From: JBEGHD01 sp049334165
Lineage (GTDB): Bacteria; Bacteroidota; Bacteroidia; Flavobacteriales_D; Sanyastnellaceae
NCBI GenBank assembly: GCA_049334165.1
Contig: JBEGHD010000013.1
Reading direction: 5' to 3' (one strand)
Length of the DNA stretch: 64,000 bases
Positions 8,633 to 16,111 of this stretch are shown piece after piece. Each line of letters starts with the position of its first letter. The stretch's first letter is position 1. Under the pieces are notes generated by a model that was not told the origin of the DNA, made no database searches, and saw only the letters and a list, made by a program, of their open reading frames with translations. A program made the position numbers and the translations under genes.

Positions 8633-9574
8633 ATGAAAGAACTGACTATTTCTCTATTGTTTGTCTTTGCTGTTTCATTTGGATTCTCTCAACAAATTTG
8701 GCAATTGCCGCCCGAAGGATCGGTCTACACCTATTCCCTAACAAGTGTCTCAGGTTTTGGAAAGGTCATTCATACTCCTGTTCAGCATGTCTGGGGAGGA
8801 GAGATTGAATTGGACGGTGAAGTTTGGAGAGAACATCCGCAACCTTACTCAGAGGATGAAGATGATTTGAATTTTCTGGTAAGAGAAGAAGCTGGCGTTT
8901 GGTATTTGAAAAACACCGATTGGGAAGAATACGAAGCTGATGAGTTCATTCTCTACGACTGGACTGCAGAAGTAGGAGATACCATTCAGTCTGTGTCGTC
9001 AGGCCAGTTCTGGGATCAGGAAACTTTCAGTCTTCGAGTGGATAGTGTCTTGATGGAGAATTTTTTAGATGGATCAGAACGTAAAGTTTTTCACCTGACG
9101 AATCTGGACTTCGATTTGTCTTATCCAATTGTTTGGGTAGAAGGCGTAGGTTCAATCACTGAATTTTTGACCAATGCATCAGGAACGACCTTGCAGGATA
9201 TAGGAGCATTTTTGGTTTGCGGGCATAGCGCCTCAACCCTGGTCTACGAAACCGATCGAATAGATGAATTAATCGACTACGAAAATTGTAATTGGGTCCC
9301 GGTCGGAATTGACGAAATCGAATCAGTCGAATTTCAAATTTTTCCAAACCCTGCAAATGAAAGGATTCAAGTCAAGTTTGAAAACCATCAATCAGAAGTA
9401 CTAAAAAGTATCTCAATCATCGATCTACAGGGCCGGACTCTTAAAGAGAAATTGTTGAATTCATCAAGCAAGGAATTCGAGATTTACGTCAGCGACATTC
9501 CGAACGGAGTTTACTTTTTGAAGCTGAAAAGTGCAATTGGAAACTCAACTCAAAGGCTCCTTGTTCAACATTAG
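8633..9574 (+). CDS. Secreted protein with T9SS type A sorting domain
   Basis: The 313-residue product has a signal peptide (residues 1-19, ending SFGFSQ), a central region of unknown function containing YDWTAEVGD, and a C-terminal domain from about residue 235 that begins FQIFPNPANERIQV and contains IIDLQGR and NGVYFLKL. That pattern is the type A sorting signal of the type IX secretion system, which moves proteins across the outer membrane and cuts the domain off. The next gene encodes a related protein with the same architecture, so the pair probably arose by tandem duplication. The central domain's activity is not recognised. Confidence 0.85.
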   Translation: MKELTISLLFVFAVSFGFSQQIWQLPPEGSVYTYSLTSVSGFGKVIHTPVQHVWGGEIELDGEVWREHPQPYSEDEDDLNFLVREEAGVWYLKNTDWEEYEADEFILYDWTAEVGDTIQSVSSGQFWDQETFSLRVDSVLMENFLDGSERKVFHLTNLDFDLSYPIVWVEGVGSITEFLTNASGTTLQDIGAFLVCGHSASTLVYETDRIDELIDYENCNWVPVGIDEIESVEFQIFPNPANERIQVKFENHQSEVLKSISIIDLQGRTLKEKLLNSSSKEFEIYVSDIPNGVYFLKLKSAIGNSTQRLLVQH

Positions 9575-9593
9575 ACCCCAAAACACTGACATT

Positions 9594-10481
9594 ATGAAAC
9601 ATGTATTACTATTCATTTTTATCTCAGCATCTTTATTCACAACCGCCCAAACCTGGGCGCCAGAAGGAGCCACGTGGCACTACAACTTTACCAATGGCTT
9701 TGCTGTCGAGGGCTACGTTAAAATCGAACGAGTTGGTGACACCTTGATCAATGGCATTAGCTGCGACAAGCTTCAAAGGGAAAGTAACACCTACGACTTT
9801 GTCAATGAAGAATACTCTTCGGGAGTCACCGGACTGGAATTCACCTACGAGGAAGATAGTGTTGTTTATTTCTACCACGAAGGCGAGTTTTATACCCTTT
9901 ACGATTTTACGGCTGAAGCTGGGGACATTTGGAGTTTACCTGGAGAGGATCTTTGTGAAGCCGATCAGGTCGTAGTGGACAGCGTTGAAATGGTCGAGAT
10001 CGATGGTGAAATGCTCAAGAAGCTTTACATCCATTCAGCTGAGAACAATCAGTTTTTAGGGGATGAAATTATAGCAAAACTTGGATCGCAAACTTATATG
10101 TTTCCAACACCTTATTGTGTGACAGATGTGAATGAAGGTGGTCCATTCCGCTGTTATTCGGATAACACGGGATTTGCCTACACGGTCGATCCCGAAACGC
10201 CTTGTGATTTTATTGTTGCAGTAACCACCATTTGCCCAATTGATCCGGAAGTCAATATTTTTCCTAACCCTACAACTGAAATACTCAATATCTCAGCTCC
10301 TCTACACATTTATAAGGACACCAAATTTGTGATATTCAATTCTTTTGGTGAAATAGTGAAAATCGGAACTATTAATTCATATCCAAATAGAATTGACGTT
10401 TCCGATCTTTCCAGTGGAGTTTACATTTCAAAACTAGGCAATGGAGATGATTCCCGATTGAAGAGGTTTGTTGTGAAATGA
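9594..10481 (+). CDS. Secreted protein with T9SS sorting domain, paralogue of the preceding gene
   Basis: The 295-residue product begins with signal peptide MKHVLLFIFISASLFTTAQ; I chose the ATG at 9594 because the longer frame overlaps the previous gene and lacks a signal at its start. After it come WAPEGATWHYNF and YDFTAEAGDIW, both of which have counterparts in the neighbour (WQLPPEGSVYTY, YDWTAEVGD). The C-terminus (VNIFPNPTTEILNIS, then FNSFGEI and SSGVYISKL) is a type IX sorting domain. It starts 19 bases after the previous stop, so the pair is probably cotranscribed. Function is unknown. Confidence 0.85.
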   Translation: MKHVLLFIFISASLFTTAQTWAPEGATWHYNFTNGFAVEGYVKIERVGDTLINGISCDKLQRESNTYDFVNEEYSSGVTGLEFTYEEDSVVYFYHEGEFYTLYDFTAEAGDIWSLPGEDLCEADQVVVDSVEMVEIDGEMLKKLYIHSAENNQFLGDEIIAKLGSQTYMFPTPYCVTDVNEGGPFRCYSDNTGFAYTVDPETPCDFIVAVTTICPIDPEVNIFPNPTTEILNISAPLHIYKDTKFVIFNSFGEIVKIGTINSYPNRIDVSDLSSGVYISKLGNGDDSRLKRFVVK

Positions 10482-10537
10482 TAGGTGAGGCTCTGAAGCC
10501 GATGAATGAATTTGATAATAGCTGTTAGCAACAAGGA

Positions 10538-10723
10538 TTATTTCCTTGCTACCAACCAAATTGCCACTCCGGCAATTACAACAACACTTGCTGCCGCTGC
10601 CGCAAAATTTAAATTGCGCTGAGCTGTTCTGGCTTTTTCCAGATAGCTGCTTCCAAGTCCTTTTTCGGCTATAAAATCATCTGTTCTATCAACTACTTCT
10701 TTTGCTTTTTCTTTAATACCCAT
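10538..10723 (-). CDS. Small membrane protein of unknown function
   Basis: The 61-residue product starts MGIKEKAKEVVDRTDDFIAE, has a charged helical first half and one hydrophobic segment at about residues 40-57, and ends VARK. I prefer the ATG at 10723; the longer frame to 10846 has an unlikely Cys-rich start. It looks like a small stress or envelope protein of the kind common in Bacteroidota, but I do not recognise a named family. It is a single gene facing metK divergently. Confidence 0.6.
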   Translation of the reverse strand: MGIKEKAKEVVDRTDDFIAEKGLGSSYLEKARTAQRNLNFAAAAASVVVIAGVAIWLVARK

Positions 10724-10881
10724 TTTGATTTTGTTTTTGATTCTGTCTATAGAACAGGTGCACCGGGCAATTGTTCCCTTGCCACCTTTTTGGAATTGAT
10801 TTCTCGGACAGTAGAAATTGCCGGTGTTGAAGCTTCGAATTGACAAGTTTTGACCTCGTATTTAAATCCAACTGAAAATTT

Positions 10882-10889
10882 TACATTTG
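10882..10889 (+). promoter_or_regulatory. Promoter -7 box for metK
   Basis: TACATTTG matches the TAnnTTTG consensus and is identical to the box before the met operon. It lies about 9-10 bases before the SAM-II aptamer, placing the transcription start at the aptamer's 5' end. No clear -33 TTTG is found at the usual 19-base spacing. Confidence 0.55.
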
Positions 10890-10895
10890 CACGCT

Positions 10896-10950
10896 ATGCG
10901 TGGAAGGATTTGGCCTATTGCAACCACCGAAAAAAATGCTAAAAAAGCGC
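10896..10950 (+). ncRNA. Probable SAM-II riboswitch upstream of metK
   Basis: The sequence has the SAM-II arrangement: P1 strand GTGG (10900-10903), a loop carrying GATTTGGCC and ATTGCAA, the P1 partner CCAC (10924-10927), then an A-rich stretch ending ATGCTAAAAAAGC that would form the pseudoknot. These elements agree in order and spacing with the known SAM-II pattern (GTGG, GATTTGGCC, TTGCA, CCAC, TGCTAAA). SAM-II binds S-adenosylmethionine, so its place before the SAM synthetase gene fits feedback control. Boundaries are approximate. Confidence 0.8.
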
Positions 10951-11000
10951 TTCATTGCGGCTTGGCCATCTTTTTTTAATCTTTTAAAACGTATAAAAAA

Positions 11001-12254
11001 ATGCCGTATTTGTTTACCTCAGAGTCCGTTTCTGAAGGACATCCCGACAAGGTGGCTGACCAGATCTCCGATGCGTTGATCGACAATTTTTTGGCCTTTG
11101 ATGAAAACTCTAAAGTAGCGTGCGAAACGCTGGTAACTACCGGACAGGTGGTGCTTGCGGGAGAAGTGAAATCGAACACTTACCTCGATGTGCAGAAAAT
11201 CGCCCGCGGAGTCATCGAACGCATTGGCTACAACAAGAGCGCCTACATGTTTGACGCCAGCTCCTGCGGAGTACTGAGCGCCATCCATGAGCAAAGTGAC
11301 GATATCAACCGCGGTGTTGATCGCGAAAGCCCTGAAGAGCAGGGAGCCGGAGACCAGGGAATGATGTTTGGCTACGCTTGCCGCGAAACCGACAACTACA
11401 TGCCCATCGGACTAGCCGTTGCTCACCTTTTGTTGCAAGAACTGGCAGCACTGAGAAGAGAAAACAAAGACATTACTTACCTGCGACCAGATTCAAAATC
11501 GCAGGTGACCATCGAATATTCAGACAACAACGAACCGCTGCGCATCGACTCGATTGTGATCAGCACCCAGCACGATGAGTTCGACTCTGACGAAAAAATG
11601 CTCGACAAGATCCGCAAGGACATGGTTGAGATTTTGATTCCCCGCGTGAAGGCGAAAGTTTCCGACCGCGTGGCGAAGTTGTTTACCGGAGAAATCAAAT
11701 ATCACATCAACCCGACCGGGAAGTTTGTGATTGGTGGTCCTCACGGAGACACCGGCCTTACAGGAAGAAAAATCATCGTGGACACTTACGGTGGAAAAGG
11801 CGCCCATGGAGGTGGAGCTTTCAGCGGAAAAGATCCTTCGAAAGTTGATAGAAGTGCAGCTTATGCCACTCGCCACATCGCCAAAAACCTTGTAGCTGCC
11901 GGAGTTTGTGACGAAGTGCTCGTTCAGGTTTCTTACGCCATCGGAGTGGTGGAGCCAATGGGGCTTTACGTAAACACTTACGGAACTTCCAAGGTGGACA
12001 TGAACGATGGAGAAATCGCCAAAAAGGTGATGGAAGTTTTTGACATGCGCCCTTACGCCATCGAGAAGAGATTGAATCTCCGCTCTCCGATTTATGAAGA
12101 GGCAGCCGCTTACGGACACATGGGAAGAACTCCTGAGAAAAAACGAGTAGCTTTCACATCGCCTGACGGAACTGTAGTAGAAAAAGAGGTGGAAACTTTC
12201 ACCTGGGAAAAACTCGACTACGTTGACAAAGTGAAAGAAGCATTTCAGCTTTAA
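11001..12254 (+). CDS. metK: S-adenosylmethionine synthetase
   Basis: MetK makes SAM from methionine and ATP. The 417-residue product has the family's signature elements: SEGHPDKVADQ near residue 10, EQGAGDQGMMFGYA in the middle, and the glycine-rich GGGAFSGKDPSKVDRS loop at about 273. The length is slightly above the usual 380-400. An A-rich leader (TATAAAAAA) precedes the ATG, as is usual where Shine-Dalgarno sequences are weak. A SAM-II riboswitch and a TAnnTTTG promoter lie upstream, so it is probably transcribed alone. Confidence 0.97.
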   Translation: MPYLFTSESVSEGHPDKVADQISDALIDNFLAFDENSKVACETLVTTGQVVLAGEVKSNTYLDVQKIARGVIERIGYNKSAYMFDASSCGVLSAIHEQSDDINRGVDRESPEEQGAGDQGMMFGYACRETDNYMPIGLAVAHLLLQELAALRRENKDITYLRPDSKSQVTIEYSDNNEPLRIDSIVISTQHDEFDSDEKMLDKIRKDMVEILIPRVKAKVSDRVAKLFTGEIKYHINPTGKFVIGGPHGDTGLTGRKIIVDTYGGKGAHGGGAFSGKDPSKVDRSAAYATRHIAKNLVAAGVCDEVLVQVSYAIGVVEPMGLYVNTYGTSKVDMNDGEIAKKVMEVFDMRPYAIEKRLNLRSPIYEEAAAYGHMGRTPEKKRVAFTSPDGTVVEKEVETFTWEKLDYVDKVKEAFQL

Positions 12255-12307
12255 ACAGTCTGATTCTTTGAGGTTGTTTAATTGATTACGTGACTTATAA
12301 TCACTTC

Positions 12308-12742
12308 ATGATGAGAGTAGTATTGTTAATGTTTTTCATGAGTTCGTGTGCATTGTTGACTCATGCTCAGAATGAAAGGTTCACTGGAGCAGTGGATTCG
12401 GTGTACACTCCAGATGGGAAGCTGCACATTAATACTCTGCCTGTCTATGAAGGAGGCTACAGTGGATTTCTGAGTGATTTAATGCAAAGTTTGGAGTATC
12501 CAAAGAAAGCCACTAAGAAGGGAATCGAAGGTGACGTCCACGTTAAATTCACAATTTCAGAATCTGGTGAAATAGAAGAAATAGAAATTGTTAAATCGTC
12601 AAACAGAATATTTAACAAGGCGGTCATAAAGGCGCTTAAGTCGTTAGAGAAAAGGTTTGAACCTAGCACAATGGATTCAAAACCAGTACCAACCAGTACT
12701 ACCTTACCTGTTACGTTTAGGTTGAAAAAGAGCGATGATTGA
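12308..12742 (+). CDS. Secreted TonB C-terminal-domain protein
   Basis: The product is about 144 residues, with a signal peptide (hydrophobic core VVLLMFFMSSCALL, cleavage near THAQ). Residues 60-140 match the TonB C-terminal fold: YPKKATKKGIEGDVHVKF, then SGEIEEIEIVKSSN and a final beta strand LPVTFRL. Unlike true TonB it has no membrane anchor with a long Pro-rich linker, so it is probably a periplasmic TonB-like protein and not an energy transducer. Two adjacent ATGs (12308 and 12311) are equally possible starts. A terminator follows. Confidence 0.75.
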   Translation: MMRVVLLMFFMSSCALLTHAQNERFTGAVDSVYTPDGKLHINTLPVYEGGYSGFLSDLMQSLEYPKKATKKGIEGDVHVKFTISESGEIEEIEIVKSSNRIFNKAVIKALKSLEKRFEPSTMDSKPVPTSTTLPVTFRLKKSDD

Positions 12743-12789
12743 AGATTATTATCAATCTCCATAATTAAAGAGAATTAAAGGAAAAACTC

Positions 12790-12820
12790 AAAGCCCGTTT
12801 TCGAAAGAGGACGGGCTTTT
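12790..12820. terminator. Bidirectional terminator
   Basis: AAAGCCCGT (12790-12798) pairs with ACGGGCTTT (12811-12819); T-rich sequence follows on both strands. It lies between the convergent TonB-C gene and the lipoprotein gene and ends two bases before the latter's stop codon, so it can serve both. Confidence 0.8.
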
Positions 12821-12821
12821 T

Positions 12822-14150
12822 CTATTTATTGTACATCACATCAATTCCCTCAATTGGATTGTCCACGGAGTATGTCGCGACTGTGCTGCCGGTTTGGTAG
12901 CTAATGGCGTGGAACTCGTTTCCTTCAGATGCGAAGATGGCGCCAGTTGCCCGGTCGTAGGCGAGGTGTTCTGCAGCTATTCCAGGACTCACGTTGTAGA
13001 TGTTGTTGTTGACGAGTGAGTAGCGGAAAATACCGTCATCGTGGGCGATCAAAAAGTTGTTGTCATCAACCTTGCAAAGATCGTGGATAGCTCCATCGGG
13101 CAGAGTTGAGTTGATTTCGTCAAAATAGTTTCCATTGAAAATGTAGAAGATCACGCGGCCGTTTCCGTCCTGGTCGTTTGCAGCTAAGAGAGTTCGATCT
13201 GAGTCAACCGTTTCAATGTCTACAAAATCAAATTGGGTGGGTGCAGATTGAAAGAAAGTTCCACTCGAGCGATTGTAAATCGAGAGTCTTCTGTTGCCGT
13301 TTCCGATTTGCACTTCTTCAACGAAAATGTGATCCTCGTTGGCTGCAATTTCAAATGGCCGAAAATTGTTTTGCGTTTGGATGATCAGTTGCTGATTGCC
13401 GACTCCGTTGTAGCTTCTAATCCTATCGTCTCGAGAGGTTACGTAAAAATCGTTGTCAAAAGAAGATAAGTAGAGGTCGTTGTAGAACGGTTCGCTCGAC
13501 TCGTTCAGCGAAGGAGCTTGAGAGATCAGCTCGAAGTCGGGAAAGTTCAGAACTGAGGCTCCGTCAAACTGTTCTCCGGTGATCAAAACTGTTTGGCTGT
13601 GTGAGTTTGCTGCTCCAAAAGTGAAGTCTGACGAGAAGTTGGTGGCTGTGGCCAGTTCGTTGTTTTCTCCCAGCGTATCGACTTGCAAATCGGAGGTTGC
13701 CGATCGGCTAAAAACTAATACCGCTTCTCTCTCAAGCGGCACTTCATTGAGTTGAATTTCCAGGAAGTCTCTTCCTTCGTTTTTGCCATCACTGGCCACC
13801 ACATTGATAAAATAAACTCCACTGGACAACTGAATATTTGTGACAGGAATTACACCAACGAATTCATCTGAGGCATTGCCGCCAGCAGAGATAAAAGTGC
13901 CGGAAGCAACTGTGGCATTTCCCGAATTCGTCAGTGAAAATGAAACGGATTCTATTCCTTCGTTGTCTTCTACCTGGGCAGCTACTTCGATAGTGTCGAG
14001 CACATTGTAAGTCGGGTTGCCAGTCGGGAAAGTGATATCTACCGAGGGCGCTTCGGTATCCTCTTTTTTACAACCGGTTGTTGATATCAATGCACAAAAC
14101 AGAGTGGTAGTGAGGAGGAAAAATCCTATCTTAAAAGGAGACATTTTCAT
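12822..14150 (-). CDS. Lipoprotein with N-terminal Ig-like domain and propeller-like C-terminal region
   Basis: The 442-residue product has a lipoprotein signal with lipobox STTGC and then acidic/polar KKEDTEAP. Residues of about 35-135 look like the Ig-like domain common in Bacteroidota lipoproteins (VDITFPTGNPTYNVLDTIEV, then GVYFINVVASDGKNEG). The rest is a series of beta-rich segments of about 40 residues with alternating hydrophobics, suggesting a beta-propeller. It is probably anchored in an outer or inner membrane leaflet; no ligand can be predicted. It is a single-gene unit with a terminator right at its stop. Confidence 0.7.
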   Translation of the reverse strand: MKMSPFKIGFFLLTTTLFCALISTTGCKKEDTEAPSVDITFPTGNPTYNVLDTIEVAAQVEDNEGIESVSFSLTNSGNATVASGTFISAGGNASDEFVGVIPVTNIQLSSGVYFINVVASDGKNEGRDFLEIQLNEVPLEREAVLVFSRSATSDLQVDTLGENNELATATNFSSDFTFGAANSHSQTVLITGEQFDGASVLNFPDFELISQAPSLNESSEPFYNDLYLSSFDNDFYVTSRDDRIRSYNGVGNQQLIIQTQNNFRPFEIAANEDHIFVEEVQIGNGNRRLSIYNRSSGTFFQSAPTQFDFVDIETVDSDRTLLAANDQDGNGRVIFYIFNGNYFDEINSTLPDGAIHDLCKVDDNNFLIAHDDGIFRYSLVNNNIYNVSPGIAAEHLAYDRATGAIFASEGNEFHAISYQTGSTVATYSVDNPIEGIDVMYNK

Positions 14151-14310
14151 AGTTTAAATATGGTCAAAAGTTATGAGAAAAAGCAAATTCTGGAGGTAAC
14201 TCTCTGATTGAAAATCGACTTCAGAGCTATCAACAATTGTTCATAACTCCCATTGAAAACTTTTGACTTAAAAAGGACAGTTCAATCCATTCTCAGCGTT
14301 TACCGAATAC

Positions 14311-14318
14311 TATCTTTG
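14311..14318 (+). promoter_or_regulatory. Promoter -7 box for dnaB
   Basis: TATCTTTG matches TAnnTTTG. It ends only 7 bases before the dnaB ATG at 14326, so the transcript would have almost no leader. The -33 region is not conserved. Confidence 0.5.
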
Positions 14319-14325
14319 ACGCCCC

Positions 14326-15915
14326 ATGAAAGAAACTGAATCAAATAATTCGCGCAAAAATCGCACCCAGGCGGTGAGAAATCTGTTGTCGGATAATACA
14401 ATGGAACACGGTAAGTTACAGCCGCAAGCCGTTGATCTCGAGCAGGCTGTTCTCGGTGCAATGATGCTCGAGATGGGAGCAGTCAATCAGGCCATTGACA
14501 TCCTTCACGAGGAGAGCTTTTACAAAGAAGCTCACAAGAAGATTTACGCGTGCATTCAGAAACTCTTTCAGACCGGTGACCCGATCGATATCCTCACCGT
14601 GACCAACGCATTGAAGTCGGCCGGAGATCTCGATTTTGTCGGTGGACCTTACTACATTTCGCAGCTCACCAATAAGGTGGCTTCGACTGCCAACATCGAG
14701 TTTCACGCTCGTATCATAGCCCAAAAATACATTCAGCGCGAGTTGATTCGCATTTCCGGTGATGTGATCAAGGAAGCTTTCGAAGAAACGACCGATGTTT
14801 TCGATTTGCTTGATCGAGCAGAAAACAACCTTTTTCATGTAGCGGAAGGAAATATTCGCAAGAATTACGACCGCATGAACAACGTGATGAAAGAGGCGAT
14901 CGACCAGATTGAAGCGGCCAGAAAAAACACTGATGGCGTTTCTGGAATTCCATCAGGATTTAAAGATCTCGACAGACTCACTTCCGGTTGGCAGCGCTCC
15001 GATATGATCGTGATTGCCGCGCGTCCTGCCATGGGTAAAACGGCCTTCGTTCTCTCTATGGCGAGAAATATGGCTGTGGATCACAACGTACCTGTGGCTT
15101 TGTTTTCACTGGAGATGTCTTCGGTTCAGCTTGTTCAGCGTTTGATTGCCAGCGAGACAGAGATTTCAGCAGAAAAGCTCAGAAAAGGATCGCTCGAAGA
15201 TTACGAGTACCAGCAGCTTCACCAGCGAATTGGTAAACTCACCGAAGCTCCGATTTTTATCGATGACACTCCGGGGCTTTCTGTTTTTGAGCTTCGTGCA
15301 AAATGCCGAAGACTAAAAGCACAGCACGGTATCGACATGGTGATTATCGATTACCTTCAGTTGATGACCGGTGGGGGAGACAATAAAGGTGGGAACCGCG
15401 AGCAGGAAATCAGCCAGATTTCTCGCTCGATCAAGGGGATTGCCAAGGAGTTGAACATTCCGATTATCGCGCTTTCTCAGCTTTCGCGAAATGTTGAAAA
15501 CCGCGGTGGTGACAAACGACCAACGCTTTCCGACTTGCGTGAATCTGGTGCGATTGAGCAGGATGCCGATATCGTGAGCTTCATTTATCGTCCGGAATAT
15601 TACGGCTTCACCGAACACCCCATCCACGGAACGCCAACTCAGGGTGTGGGAGAGTTGATCGTAGCCAAACACAGAAATGGTGCGGTTCAAGATGTGCAGC
15701 TCAGGTTCATTGGCCATCTGGCGAAATTTACTGACCTGAACGCTTCTTTCGATAACAGTGACGGATACGGTTCTGCAATGAAACCCAGCAATGAATTTGA
15801 TCAGGGTGAAGGCGAGCCGACTACCATTACTGTGAGCTCAAGTATGAATGACGATGATGACGATGACTTTGGCAATTCGGGAGGCAACTTTTCTAATGAC
15901 GATGTTCCATTCTAA
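14326..15915 (+). CDS. dnaB: Replicative DNA helicase DnaB
   Basis: DnaB is the hexameric helicase of the replication fork. The 529-residue product has the N-terminal domain (LQPQAVDLEQAVLGAMM), a linker, and a RecA-like ATPase with Walker A ARPAMGKTAF near residue 232, Walker B MVIIDYLQLM and ALSQLSRNVE. There is no intein. The C-terminus is an acidic, glycine/asparagine-rich tail ending NDDVPF, which resembles the C-terminal tip of single-stranded DNA-binding protein. It is preceded by its own promoter box and followed by about 200 bases without a gene. Confidence 0.97.
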   Translation: MKETESNNSRKNRTQAVRNLLSDNTMEHGKLQPQAVDLEQAVLGAMMLEMGAVNQAIDILHEESFYKEAHKKIYACIQKLFQTGDPIDILTVTNALKSAGDLDFVGGPYYISQLTNKVASTANIEFHARIIAQKYIQRELIRISGDVIKEAFEETTDVFDLLDRAENNLFHVAEGNIRKNYDRMNNVMKEAIDQIEAARKNTDGVSGIPSGFKDLDRLTSGWQRSDMIVIAARPAMGKTAFVLSMARNMAVDHNVPVALFSLEMSSVQLVQRLIASETEISAEKLRKGSLEDYEYQQLHQRIGKLTEAPIFIDDTPGLSVFELRAKCRRLKAQHGIDMVIIDYLQLMTGGGDNKGGNREQEISQISRSIKGIAKELNIPIIALSQLSRNVENRGGDKRPTLSDLRESGAIEQDADIVSFIYRPEYYGFTEHPIHGTPTQGVGELIVAKHRNGAVQDVQLRFIGHLAKFTDLNASFDNSDGYGSAMKPSNEFDQGEGEPTTITVSSSMNDDDDDDFGNSGGNFSNDDVPF

Positions 15916-16111
15916 ACATCTCTTTTAGCTTTACTCTTTTTGCTTTTTCAATTGATGAATTAGCGCTAACTTTCAACCTCCATCTCAAAAACGAGACGAC
16001 CGGAAGGAGTAGGCTGTTATGATTTTTTGCATTCGTAACTTCGGGCAAATTTGCTCGTTCGGGTAATATTTGTATCCTCTGGGAGTTGAACTGAAAGAAA
16101 GTACACGAAAT

